Positions 52,892-61,777 of a DNA stretch of 64,000 nt are shown here, piece after piece; position 1 is the first letter of the stretch, and every line of letters starts with the position of its first letter. Below the pieces are notes generated by a model that did no database searches, was not told the DNA's origin, and was given only the letters and a program-made list of their open reading frames with translations. The translations under genes were made by a program, and so were the position numbers. Location of the stretch: contig NZ_CP031055.1 in NCBI RefSeq assembly GCF_003345295.1, positions 868,001 to 932,000 of the forward strand, given 5' to 3'. The DNA comes from Vibrio splendidus (GTDB lineage Bacteria > Pseudomonadota > Gammaproteobacteria > Enterobacterales > Vibrionaceae).

Positions 52892-53926
52892 ATGTATAGA
52901 GCCTCCGTTGTCCTATTGACAGCCTTAGCTGGGTTGTCTGGGTGTGGTAAGGAGCTTCCTCCCGTACCTGAACCTGATTCTAGACCCGCCAAACTCTTCA
53001 CTGTCTCCGTCGGTAGTAATGCCTTTGAACGTAGCTTTCCTGCCACCACAGAAGCGGGTGACAAAGCAGTACTGGCATTTCGTGTTCCAGGGCTACTTCA
53101 GACTATCGATGTCACATCTGGTCAACAGGTTACCAAAGGTGATGGGCTTGCAACGCTTAATCCTGACGAATATCAGTTGTTAGAGAAGCAAGCGAGAGCC
53201 AACTTTAAGCTTGCCGATGTTCAATACCAACGTTCAATTAAGTTGCGCAAAGATCGCGTCGTATCTGAGCAAGACTTCGACCAAGCGAAAGCTAATCATA
53301 ATTCTGCTAAAGCGGTGCTTAACCAAGCAAAAGCCAACCTACGTTATACCACTTTGGTTGCGCCTTACGATGGTACTATCTCCATCATTCCTGCTGAAAA
53401 CCATGAATATATCGCTGCCAAACAAGGCGTGATGAATATTCAAACGAATCAAATCCTCAAAGTCGTATTCTTATTACCCGACCAACTTATCACGCGCTTT
53501 TCTTCAGGGTTTGAGACGGATGCAACCATGGTTTTTGATGCTTTCCCTGGTAGCTCCTACGCTTTAGCATTCCAAGAGGTTGATACTGAAGCGGATCCCA
53601 AAACCGGGTCGTACAAAGTCACCATGGTAATGGAAAGACCAACCGATGTTGGTATTTTGCCGGGTATGTCAGGCACAGTTCATTTAGTTTCAGCGTTAGC
53701 GGCCGCCACAAAAATTCCCACATCAGCAATGATGACTGATGGGGATGATGTCTCTGTGTGGCGCGTGAATAGCGACGGTATTGTTGAAAATGTCGCAATC
53801 ATCATCGATGAAAAACGCCATATTGTTTCAGGGTTGAACGATGGTGATCGCATCGTAACTTCTGGTGTTAATGGTCTTGAACCGGGCGTTAAAGTTCGAG
53901 AGTGGATCAAGGAAAGGGGGCTATAA
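52892..53926 (+). CDS. RND efflux periplasmic adaptor lipoprotein (first of two, VexI/J-like)
   Basis: 344-residue membrane fusion protein. The lipobox GLSGC puts the acylated cysteine at 18. A biotinyl-lipoyl-like barrel follows (VPGLLQTIDVTSGQQVTKGDGLATLNPDEYQ). The helical hairpin (KQARANFKLADVQYQRSIKLRK and LNQAKANLRYTTLVAPYDGTI) and beta-barrel are also seen. It links the inner-membrane pump to an outer-membrane channel. Two adaptors plus one RND pump beside psp genes match the VexIJK arrangement of V. cholerae. Confidence 0.9.
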   Translation: MYRASVVLLTALAGLSGCGKELPPVPEPDSRPAKLFTVSVGSNAFERSFPATTEAGDKAVLAFRVPGLLQTIDVTSGQQVTKGDGLATLNPDEYQLLEKQARANFKLADVQYQRSIKLRKDRVVSEQDFDQAKANHNSAKAVLNQAKANLRYTTLVAPYDGTISIIPAENHEYIAAKQGVMNIQTNQILKVVFLLPDQLITRFSSGFETDATMVFDAFPGSSYALAFQEVDTEADPKTGSYKVTMVMERPTDVGILPGMSGTVHLVSALAAATKIPTSAMMTDGDDVSVWRVNSDGIVENVAIIIDEKRHIVSGLNDGDRIVTSGVNGLEPGVKVREWIKERGL

Positions 53927-53927
53927 C

Positions 53928-55013
53928 ATGAAAACACTTAAAGTGGCCGCTGGACTGTCGTGTTTGGTTTTACTTACGGCTTGTGAAGATAAACAAGTTG
54001 TAGAAGTGAATAACACACCCTTGGTTAAAGCTATCGAGATTTCAGTCATCGACTTTAGCGACAAACTCTATTTCCCTGCGGTTGCAAACGCTGCCGAGAA
54101 GGCTCATCTCAGCTTTCGAGTCGCTGGTGAAATCAATAAGCTTGATGTGAAAGAAGGTGAGCGTGTTTCACAAGGAGACATCATTGCAGAGCTTGACCCT
54201 ACCGATTATCAACTGGATGTCGACAATGCTCAGGCGCGTTACACGGTAATTAACAGTCAATACAGACGTTCAAGTCCGCTAGTGAAGAAAGGTTTATTGG
54301 CGAAGTCACAGTTTGATGAAATTGCTGCTCAACGCCAGATCGCTTATGCCGAGCTGGAACTCGCAAAACTGCGCTTGTCGTTCACTAAGCTTCGCGCCCC
54401 TGTTGATGGGATCATTTCTCGTGTCAGTGTCGACCAATATGAAAATATTCAGGTAGGCCAACAAGTGGTAAATATCCACAGTGTCGAAGATGTTGAGGTT
54501 GTTATTCAGCTGCCTGACCAAATCTACGTCAACCAACCGAGCGAACAGCTGTTATCGAATGTTGAGGCTGTAGTAAGAGTGCCCAGTGGCAATGAATACA
54601 CAGCGGCTATTAAGGAGTTCACCACTGAACCTGACCCAAGCACGGGCACGTTCACGGTGACGCTTGCTCTACCTATGCCGGAAGATGATTTGATTCTGGA
54701 TGGTATGGCCGTTGAGGTGACGTCAAATGGGCGAGATATCGGCTTGGAGTTAAAAGCTGGGGTACTTATCCCAATCGAAGCTGTGTTTAATGCGGATGGC
54801 GATGATTTAACGCGTCAGAACTCTTATGTATGGGTGCTTAATGACGACAGTACCGTCTCGAAACAGCAAGTCGTATTAGGAAAAGCAAATCAGAAAACAT
54901 TGCAGGTCATGAAAGGATTGGAAATGGGGCAGCATGTCGTTGTTGCAGGCATATCGCGATTGCGAGATGGGATGACAGTGGAAGTATTGTCTCAGGAGAC
55001 GAACAATGAGTGA
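53928..55013 (+). CDS. RND efflux periplasmic adaptor lipoprotein (second of two, VexI/J-like)
   Basis: 361-residue membrane fusion protein, a diverged paralogue of the preceding gene. The lipobox LLTAC has its cysteine at 19. The lipoyl half-motif is FRVAGEINKLDVKEGERVSQ, with LDPTDYQLDVDNAQARY at the hairpin and SFTKLRAPVDGIISRV. The frame is open from 53865, but the ATG at 53928 sits one base after the previous stop and gives a proper signal. It overlaps the pump gene by 8 nt. Confidence 0.9.
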   Translation: MKTLKVAAGLSCLVLLTACEDKQVVEVNNTPLVKAIEISVIDFSDKLYFPAVANAAEKAHLSFRVAGEINKLDVKEGERVSQGDIIAELDPTDYQLDVDNAQARYTVINSQYRRSSPLVKKGLLAKSQFDEIAAQRQIAYAELELAKLRLSFTKLRAPVDGIISRVSVDQYENIQVGQQVVNIHSVEDVEVVIQLPDQIYVNQPSEQLLSNVEAVVRVPSGNEYTAAIKEFTTEPDPSTGTFTVTLALPMPEDDLILDGMAVEVTSNGRDIGLELKAGVLIPIEAVFNADGDDLTRQNSYVWVLNDDSTVSKQQVVLGKANQKTLQVMKGLEMGQHVVVAGISRLRDGMTVEVLSQETNNE

Positions 55014-58000
55014 AGTAAATAACAAGCCCCAAAATGACGATCAACAAGGTGATGATCAGATCACAGGTGTTGCTTCTTACTTTATACGTAACAAAGTCAT
55101 TAGCTGGATGCTATCTCTGATCTTTCTTATTGGTGGTGTCTCTGCCTTTTTCGGCTTGGGTCGTTTAGAAGATCCTGCCTTTACGATCAAAGATGCGATG
55201 GTTGTGACCTCTTACCCTGGAGCCACACCTCAACAAGTTGAAGAAGAAGTTACTTACCCACTAGAAAAAGCGATTCAACAACTTACCTATGTGGACGAAG
55301 TGAACTCTATCTCTAGCCGCGGCCTATCACAGGTAACGGTGACGATGAAGAACAACTACGGCCCAGATGATCTTCCACAAATATGGGATGAACTTCGCCG
55401 AAAAGTGAATGATCTCAAGGTTGAACTGCCACCCGGCGTCAATGATCCTCAAGTCATCGATGACTTCGGTGATGTTTACGGTATTTTGCTGGCGGTGACG
55501 GGGGATGGCTATAGCTACAAAGAGTTGCTGGATTACATTGATTACCTAAGGCGAGAGCTAGAGTTGGTTGATGGGGTCAGTAAAGTCTCTGTTTCCGGCC
55601 AACAACAAGAGCAAGTGTTCATTGAGATATCGATGAAACGGATAAGCTCTCTGGGTCTGTCTCCAAGCACGGTATTTAACCTTTTATCGACTCAAAATAT
55701 TGTATCAAGTGCAGGAGCGGTAAGGATTGGTGATGAATATATTCGAATCCATCCAACCGGTGAGTTCCAAAACGTTGAACAGCTTGGTGATTTGATTCTT
55801 ACGGAAGGTGGCGCTCAAGGGCTTATCTATCTAAAAGATGTGGCGAATGTAACTCGTGGTTACGTTGAGGTACCGAGTAACATCATTGGTTATAACGGCG
55901 AACTCGCGCTTAACCTTGGTGTCTCTTTTGCGCAAGGCGTGAACGTGGTCGCAGTGGGTGAAGACTTTGATCGAAGACTCGCCGAGCTTAAATATCAACA
56001 ACCTGTCGGTATCGACATCTCCGAGGTTTATAACCAACCTAAAGAGGTGAACAAGTCGGTAAGCGGATTTGTGGTGAGTTTAGGGCAGGCGGTTGCGATC
56101 GTAATCGTGGTGTTACTGTTCTTCATGGGAGTACGATCGGGGCTGTTGATTGGCTTGATACTGCTATTGACCGTATTCGGCACCTTTATTTTCATGCAGT
56201 ACTTCAAAATCGACCTTCAACGTATTTCACTGGGCGCGTTGGTTATTGCCTTAGGGATGCTGGTGGATAATGCCATTGTGGTGGTGGAGGGGATATTGAT
56301 CGGCACGCAGAAGGGGCGAACCCGGATGCAGGCCGCCACTGATATCGTGACCCAAACCAAATGGCCACTGCTTGGCGCAACGGTGATTGCGGTCACCGCG
56401 TTTGCTCCAATTGGTTTGTCTGAAGATTCAACGGGCGAATACTGTGGCACCTTGTTCACGGTGCTATTGATTTCATTGATGCTGAGTTGGTTTACTGCCA
56501 TCTCGATCACGCCGTTTTTTGCCGATATCTTCTTCAGAGGACAGAAGGTTGATCCCGATAACGAAGGCAAAGACCCATACAACGGGATGGTTTTTGTTAT
56601 CTATAAAAACTTCCTTGAGTTCTGTATGAAACGCGCGTGGCTAACCATGATCGTTCTGGTGATTGGTTTAGGTGCGAGTGTGTACGGTTTTGGCTTTGTG
56701 AAACAAGCATTCTTCCCGTCTTCAACCACTCCGATGTTCCAAGTGGATGTTTGGATGCCGGAAGGTACGGATATTCGAGCAACTAATACCAAGTTGAGAG
56801 TGCTTGAGAGTTGGTTATCGGAACAAAGTGAAGTTGAACATATCACGACCACGGCCGGTAAAGGTCTGCAGCGTTTCATGTTGACCTACTCACCCGAGAA
56901 GAGTTATAGCGCGTATGGCGAAATCACGGTTCGTGTGAAAGATTATCAGGTGCTTGAGGGGCTGATGCGTCGCTTCCGTGAACACGTTGACAGTCAGTTC
57001 CCAGAAATTGATTACAAACTTAAGCAAATTGAATTAGGTCCTGGTGGCGGTGCGAAAATTGAGGCTCGAATCGTCGGTTCAGATCCAACCGTGCTACGTT
57101 CAATCGCAGCTCAAGTTATGGACATCATGCGTGCCGATGACGGAGCGTTTAACGTTCGTCATGATTGGCGTGAAAGAACTAAGGTCTTAGAGCCTCAGTT
57201 CAATGAAAGCCAAGCGCGTCGTTATGGTATTACCAAGTCTGACGTTGATGATTTCCTAGCGATGTCTTTCTCTGGTAAGTCGATTGGCGTGTATCGTGAT
57301 GGTACTACGCTGATGCCTATTGTGGCTCGTTTACCTGAAGATGAGCGAATTGATATTCGCAACATCGAAGGTATGAAGATTTGGAGCCCGGCATTAAGCG
57401 AATACATTCCGTTGCAACAAGTGACGCTTGGCTACGAATTGGAATGGGAAGATCCGCTTATCATCCGTAAGAACCGTAAGCGTATGCTGACGGTAATGGC
57501 CGACAACGACCTATTGGGTGAAGAAACGGCTTCGACGTTACAGAAACGCTTACAGCCACAAATTGAAGCGATTGAGATGCCACCGGGTTATTCGTTGGAG
57601 TGGGGTGGTGAATATGAGTCATCTGCTGATGCACAAGCGTCACTGTTTACCACTATGCCAATGGGTTACCTGTTCATGTTCTTGATTACCGTGTTCTTGT
57701 TCAACTCGGTCAAAGAGCCGCTGATAGTTTGGTTGACGGTTCCATTAGCACTAATTGGGGTAACGACAGGCTTATTAGCCTTGAATACACCATTTGGCTT
57801 TATGGCATTGCTAGGCTTCTTGAGTTTATCCGGGATGCTACTTAAGAACGGTATCGTATTACTTGATCAAATTGAGATTGAAATGAAATCAGGTAAAGAC
57901 CCTTATGTTGCGGTAGTTGATGCAGCATTGAGTCGTGTTCGCCCAGTATGTATGGCAGCGATTACAACGATTCTAGGTATGATCCCGTTACTGCCTGATA

Positions 58001-58116
58001 TCTTCTTCAAGCCGATGGCGGTAACCATCATGTTTGGTTTAGGCTTTGCAACGGTACTGACTCTTATTGTTGTCCCAGTGCTGTATCGTCTATTCCATAA
58101 AATTGAAGTCTCGTAA
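55006..58116 (+). CDS. RND multidrug efflux transporter (VexK-like)
   Basis: 1036-residue inner-membrane proton-driven pump of the HAE1 type. It has 12 membrane helices, with porter loops after TM1 and TM7. The proton-relay acidic residue lies in GMLVDNAIVVVEG (TM4); this class carries a D-N pair there rather than the double aspartate of AcrB. SGMLLKNGIVLLDQI is seen near TM10-11. With the two adaptors and an outer-membrane channel coded elsewhere, it would form a tripartite pump. In V. cholerae the similar VexIJK pump has been described. Confidence 0.92.
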   Translation: MSEVNNKPQNDDQQGDDQITGVASYFIRNKVISWMLSLIFLIGGVSAFFGLGRLEDPAFTIKDAMVVTSYPGATPQQVEEEVTYPLEKAIQQLTYVDEVNSISSRGLSQVTVTMKNNYGPDDLPQIWDELRRKVNDLKVELPPGVNDPQVIDDFGDVYGILLAVTGDGYSYKELLDYIDYLRRELELVDGVSKVSVSGQQQEQVFIEISMKRISSLGLSPSTVFNLLSTQNIVSSAGAVRIGDEYIRIHPTGEFQNVEQLGDLILTEGGAQGLIYLKDVANVTRGYVEVPSNIIGYNGELALNLGVSFAQGVNVVAVGEDFDRRLAELKYQQPVGIDISEVYNQPKEVNKSVSGFVVSLGQAVAIVIVVLLFFMGVRSGLLIGLILLLTVFGTFIFMQYFKIDLQRISLGALVIALGMLVDNAIVVVEGILIGTQKGRTRMQAATDIVTQTKWPLLGATVIAVTAFAPIGLSEDSTGEYCGTLFTVLLISLMLSWFTAISITPFFADIFFRGQKVDPDNEGKDPYNGMVFVIYKNFLEFCMKRAWLTMIVLVIGLGASVYGFGFVKQAFFPSSTTPMFQVDVWMPEGTDIRATNTKLRVLESWLSEQSEVEHITTTAGKGLQRFMLTYSPEKSYSAYGEITVRVKDYQVLEGLMRRFREHVDSQFPEIDYKLKQIELGPGGGAKIEARIVGSDPTVLRSIAAQVMDIMRADDGAFNVRHDWRERTKVLEPQFNESQARRYGITKSDVDDFLAMSFSGKSIGVYRDGTTLMPIVARLPEDERIDIRNIEGMKIWSPALSEYIPLQQVTLGYELEWEDPLIIRKNRKRMLTVMADNDLLGEETASTLQKRLQPQIEAIEMPPGYSLEWGGEYESSADAQASLFTTMPMGYLFMFLITVFLFNSVKEPLIVWLTVPLALIGVTTGLLALNTPFGFMALLGFLSLSGMLLKNGIVLLDQIEIEMKSGKDPYVAVVDAALSRVRPVCMAAITTILGMIPLLPDIFFKPMAVTIMFGLGFATVLTLIVVPVLYRLFHKIEVS

Positions 58117-58135
58117 GACGAGAGAGTCTTTGAAT

Positions 58136-58159
58136 TAATGCCCCTGTTTAGGGGCATTA
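58136..58159 (+). terminator. Stem-loop terminator of the RND operon
   Basis: TAATGCCCCT and AGGGGCATTA form a perfect 10-bp stem around GTTT. The following TCATTTC tract is only moderately U-rich. Confidence 0.75.
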
Positions 58160-58194
58160 TCATTTCTGAGTGATTTAAAATAGGTAGCAATAAC

Positions 58195-58761
58195 ATGGAA
58201 AAAAACACTGAAGATAGAACGTGTGCATGGGCACTTAAGCACGAACTAGAAAGGGAATATCACGATGCAGAGTGGGGCGTGCCTGTTTATGATGACCAAG
58301 TTCTGTTTGAGTTCATTACTTTAGAAGGCGCTCAGGCTGGTCTTAGCTGGATTACTATCCTTAAAAAGCGTGAAGGGTATCGTGCTGCGTTTGATAACTA
58401 TGATCTCAACAAGCTTGCAGCGATGAACGAAGACAACGTGCCTCATATCATTGAAAACTTCGACGTGGTTAAGCATAAGGGCAAGATCGCCTCTGTATAC
58501 GGTAATGCTCGATCAACGCTTGAACTCCAGAAAGAGTTTGGCTCTTTATCAAATGCTTTATGGCAATTTGTCGATAACAAGGTGATAGAAAACAACTGGA
58601 CTGAGATGTCTCAAGTTCCTGCTTCTACCGAGCGGTCTAAGGCAATGAGTAAGTTTTTGAAAAAAAGAGGCTTTAAGTTTGTAGGGGAAACAATCTGTTA
58701 CGCGTTTATGCAAGCGACAGGTATGGTTAATGACCATTTAGAAGGTTGTCCACACAAATAA
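58195..58761 (+). CDS. tag: DNA-3-methyladenine glycosylase I
   Basis: 188-residue base-excision repair enzyme that removes 3-methyladenine from alkylated DNA. The N-terminal RTCAWALKHELEREYHDAEWG holds the zinc cysteine and conserved W/H. ITLEGAQAGLSWITILKKR is the family block, and CYAFMQATGMVNDHLEGCP supplies the remaining C/H zinc ligands. It lies alone, after the RND operon terminator. Confidence 0.95.
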   Translation: MEKNTEDRTCAWALKHELEREYHDAEWGVPVYDDQVLFEFITLEGAQAGLSWITILKKREGYRAAFDNYDLNKLAAMNEDNVPHIIENFDVVKHKGKIASVYGNARSTLELQKEFGSLSNALWQFVDNKVIENNWTEMSQVPASTERSKAMSKFLKKRGFKFVGETICYAFMQATGMVNDHLEGCPHK

Positions 58762-58870
58762 AAGTGTTATTTCTTGTCGCGAAATAATTAAGTGAAAATT
58801 GGAAAATTTACTGGTCATTTGTAAACTATTCAATATCATATTCGACCGAATTCAAACCTAGAAGACGATA

Positions 58871-59862
58871 GTGAAACAACAAATCTACCAAATATGTGAT
58901 GCTAGTTATGATCCCTTGCTTAGGCAGTTTGTGCGTGAAGATGGCCACGTAGAAACTATCGCGCCGTTAGAAGGTAAGGTGTTCTATTCTTGCTTGAAAA
59001 TGCTGGTGAGTGCATCGAGCGAGGTCTGATATTTGATAGGTGTTGGGGTAATGTAATTGTTTCAGAGCAAGCGCTAACTAACGTTATCTCAAAGATTCGA
59101 AAAACACTGTCTAGGGTAACTTGTGGTTGCGCGACGATTCGTACCGTTAGTAAGACAGGGTATTCTCTTGAAATCGACGAGTTGAACAGGTCCAGAGTAA
59201 CTGAAGAGGTGCCTTCTCAAGCGAGTAAAGAAGTCTACGAACTCGGTGTCTCGCTTGCCGATTCTACGTTGAAGCAAAACGTACCTTTGTCCCAAGACAT
59301 GTCCCAAGAAATAACCCAAGACCCGTTAACAATAAATGAAGTCTTGATTGATGCAGATTCTGCGAAAGTTGTTTCTTCCGAGCTACCTAGTGACTCACAT
59401 CTAGATCAGAGTGCAGTTAAGCAAAAACAGGCAAATGTTGTGTCTAATAGACACCTCGCTAAAGCCGGTTATTTACTCGCTTTGGCTTGTGTCGCAGTAA
59501 CGGCGTTCAACCTTTTCCAAACCTACTACACGCCCCTGCCTTATTTTATTGATAAAGCGGAATATCGTGACAGTTACACCGACAATACCAACCACTACTT
59601 CTTCCATATTGCTCATAATGACTCCTATTCGTTGCCTGCGGTCACTCAAAAGCTTACAGCGGTGATACCGAGCCACTGTAACGTTGATGTCTTTGTCCGT
59701 ATTTACCCATCAGTCGACCAACCCGAAGGTGACGCGTTATACATGTTGATTCAAAGGAAAGATGGTGAGGCTCTGAATTATAGTGCTTCGGTTTTCAATG
59801 TAGAGTCGTCTTTTGATTCCTTTGCTCAGTATATGAATAAGAGGAGTTACTTTTGCGACTAA
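58871..59862 (+). pseudogene. ToxR/VtrA-like membrane-bound transcription regulator, frameshifted
   Basis: Two frames together make one protein. From GTG 58871, 40 codons read MKQQIYQICDASYDP... to GKVFYS. The downstream frame continues LLENAGECIERGLIF as a winged-helix domain. It includes SEQALTNVISKIRKTL, typical of ToxR/CadC wings. Restoring one T near 58988-58992 (TCTTG to TCTTTG) joins them into about 330 residues. A linker, one membrane helix (downstream-frame residues 158-178) and a periplasmic domain with two cysteines (230, 289) follow. The second frame has a TAA at 58975-58977 and TTG at 58990. The rest is fully open, so the change is recent or a sequencing error. Confidence 0.8.
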
Positions 59863-60323
59863 TTGGTTTACTCATTTTGGTGGTAATTGCTGCTGCAAGT
59901 TTTTTGCCAGAACAGAGCGTATTAGCGGGCACTCGATGGCATTGCAAAACGATTAAAACTGATTTTTTATCTCAGGCATTCCAACCATATCAATCGCTTT
60001 ATGAGCGTATAAGCCTTACTTTTCAATCTGACCATACCTTTAGCATGAGAGAGTTTGTGACGATTACAGAGCAAGACGGTAAGGAGAGTACTATGGAAAA
60101 TCTGTATTTCGGGCACTATGAGCTTGATGGGAATAATTTGTCGATGAGCATTATAGATGTGAGAACGGCGACCCCTTTCCATGATCCAATTATTAACAAT
60201 GAATATAGTGAGTATAAAGGGGTGACGATTGATTACGCTATTGCAGTCAAGGAGCAGTCTTTGTATTTGTTCAATGAACACCGCTCTGAAATTTTCAATT
60301 GGGCGTGCTTTGACGTTCAGTAG
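59853..60323 (+). CDS. Lipocalin-like membrane partner of the ToxR-like regulator (VtrC-like)
   Basis: 156-residue protein with an N-terminal membrane segment or signal anchor (about 3-25). A small domain rich in beta strands follows, starting with GTRWHC (26-31) and ending with NWACFDVQ (cysteine 152), so a disulfide joining the ends is likely. GTRW resembles the lipocalin G-x-W start. The TTG start at 59853 follows GAGGAG and overlaps the regulator gene by 10 nt, as vtrC overlaps vtrA. The proposed role is to pair with the regulator's periplasmic domain to sense a ligand. The family assignment rests on shape and context. Confidence 0.7.
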   Translation: MRLIGLLILVVIAAASFLPEQSVLAGTRWHCKTIKTDFLSQAFQPYQSLYERISLTFQSDHTFSMREFVTITEQDGKESTMENLYFGHYELDGNNLSMSIIDVRTATPFHDPIINNEYSEYKGVTIDYAIAVKEQSLYLFNEHRSEIFNWACFDVQ

Positions 60324-60356
60324 CTTTTTAAAGCGATGTGCCTAATGTGCTAATCT

Positions 60357-60385
60357 AAAAAAGGCAGGAATATTCTGCCTTTTTG
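60357..60385. terminator. Bidirectional Rho-independent terminator
   Basis: AAAGGCAG and CTGCCTTT pair around a short loop with A- and T-runs on both flanks. It serves the rightward partner gene and leftward metC. Confidence 0.88.
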
Positions 60386-60409
60386 GTCTGAGTCTGCTAA
60401 CGCTTTGAA

Positions 60410-61594
60410 TTAAACGAGCGCGTTGTAACGCTCCAATCCAGCCTCTAGGTCCGCAATCAGATCGTCAACGTCTTCTAAGCCGATATGAACACGTACCAAG
60501 GTTCCTGTGAAGTTAGGGTTCGCTACTGTTCTTAGGCTATCAAAGCTGTTCGGTTCGTTCGCTAGAATTAAGCTTTCAAAGCCACCCCATGAGTAACCCA
60601 TACTAAAGTGCGTCATACCATCAAGCAGCGCTGTGGTCGCTTTTGTATTTGAGTTCTTCAGCACGAAAGAGAACAAGCCATTACCACCAGTGAAATCTCG
60701 TTTGAAGAATTCATGGCCTGGGCAAGACTCTATGGCAGGGTGACGAACATGATCAACCTCAGGTCGAGTCTCCAGCCATTTTGCGACTTTCAAGCTGCTC
60801 TCTGCATGTTGGCGTAGTCGAACGTCAAGAGTACGAATACCACGAAGGGCAAGGTAAGCGTCATCTGGTGATACACATTGCCCCATCAAATAGCTTTGTT
60901 CTCTTAGTTGATCCCAACACTTCTCGTTGGCAACAGCCGTACCTAACATCACATCAGAGTGACCAACAATGTATTTGGTCGCAGCTTGAATCGAGATATC
61001 AACGCCAAAATCAAACGGTGAGAAGTTCACACCAGCAGCCCATGTGTTATCGAGCATCACGATGATGTCGTGTTCATGAGCAATACGCGCTAGCGTTGGA
61101 ATGTCTTGCACTTCCATGGTGACTGACCCAGGAGATTCGGTAAACAGCACCTTAGTGTTTGGCTTAATAAGGTCTTGGATGCCTTCGCCGATCGTTGGCT
61201 CGTAGTAGGTCGTCTCTACACCCATCTTCTTCATGATGGTGTCACAGAAATCACGCGTCGGTTCGTAGCAGGTGTCGACCATCAGAATATGATCGCCTGT
61301 TTCTACAAAAGAAAGAATGGCATTTGAAATGGCCGCAGTACCACAAGGGTAAAGCGCACAGCCTGCGCCGCCCTCGACTTCAACCATGGCATCTTGGAAA
61401 GCGAAGTGAGTGTTGGTTCCACGGCGTCCGTAAAAAAGCGTTTTATTAGCGCGATTAATCGTAGCTTTACGCTTTTCTTCTACTGAGTTGAACACGACAG
61501 TAGAAGCGCGCTGTACTGGTGGGTTAACGACACCATTGGTCCACTTCTTATCACGACCTGCAGTGATCAGTTTAGTGGTTTTGTTCTCGGACAT
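60410..61594 (-). CDS. metC: Cystathionine beta-lyase
   Basis: PLP-dependent Cys/Met-metabolism enzyme that splits cystathionine to homocysteine, pyruvate and ammonia, in methionine synthesis. FYGRRGTNTHFAFQDAM, MLDNTWAAGVNF and the PLP lysine in QAATKYIVGHSDVMLG (near 202-217) are present. Length 394 fits. I see no obvious MetJ box array in the 183 bp upstream. It is convergent with the regulator pair. Confidence 0.95.
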   Translation of the reverse strand: MSENKTTKLITAGRDKKWTNGVVNPPVQRASTVVFNSVEEKRKATINRANKTLFYGRRGTNTHFAFQDAMVEVEGGAGCALYPCGTAAISNAILSFVETGDHILMVDTCYEPTRDFCDTIMKKMGVETTYYEPTIGEGIQDLIKPNTKVLFTESPGSVTMEVQDIPTLARIAHEHDIIVMLDNTWAAGVNFSPFDFGVDISIQAATKYIVGHSDVMLGTAVANEKCWDQLREQSYLMGQCVSPDDAYLALRGIRTLDVRLRQHAESSLKVAKWLETRPEVDHVRHPAIESCPGHEFFKRDFTGGNGLFSFVLKNSNTKATTALLDGMTHFSMGYSWGGFESLILANEPNSFDSLRTVANPNFTGTLVRVHIGLEDVDDLIADLEAGLERYNALV

Positions 61595-61692
61595 GCTGTG
61601 AATTCCTTATCAATCGGTTATGTCCTATTTAAAACATGCCAATAGCATTCAAAGCAAGAGCAGAGGGGGAGTTTTTATGCTTTTCTTTCGCT

Positions 61693-61730
61693 TTTTAACC
61701 TTTCACGTCGTTTATCGTGAAAGGTTAAAA
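61693..61730. repeat. 15-bp perfect inverted repeat between cls and metC
   Basis: TTTTAACCTTTCACG (61693-61707) and CGTGAAAGGTTAAAA (61716-61730) form a perfect 15-bp stem with an 8-nt loop, downstream of the leftward cls. There is no T-run after the stem on either strand beyond the stem's own A/T end. It is probably the cls terminator or a 3' stem. Confidence 0.6.
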
Positions 61731-61777
61731 ATCTGATAAGCAGAGAGATATGAGTCGCAGTGGGTCCATTGATTGGA

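Noticed and set aside
58975..59029. Programmed -1 ribosomal frameshift in the ToxR-like gene
   Set aside because: No X-XXY-YYZ slippery heptamer is present in the correct frame. A missing T explains the data more simply.
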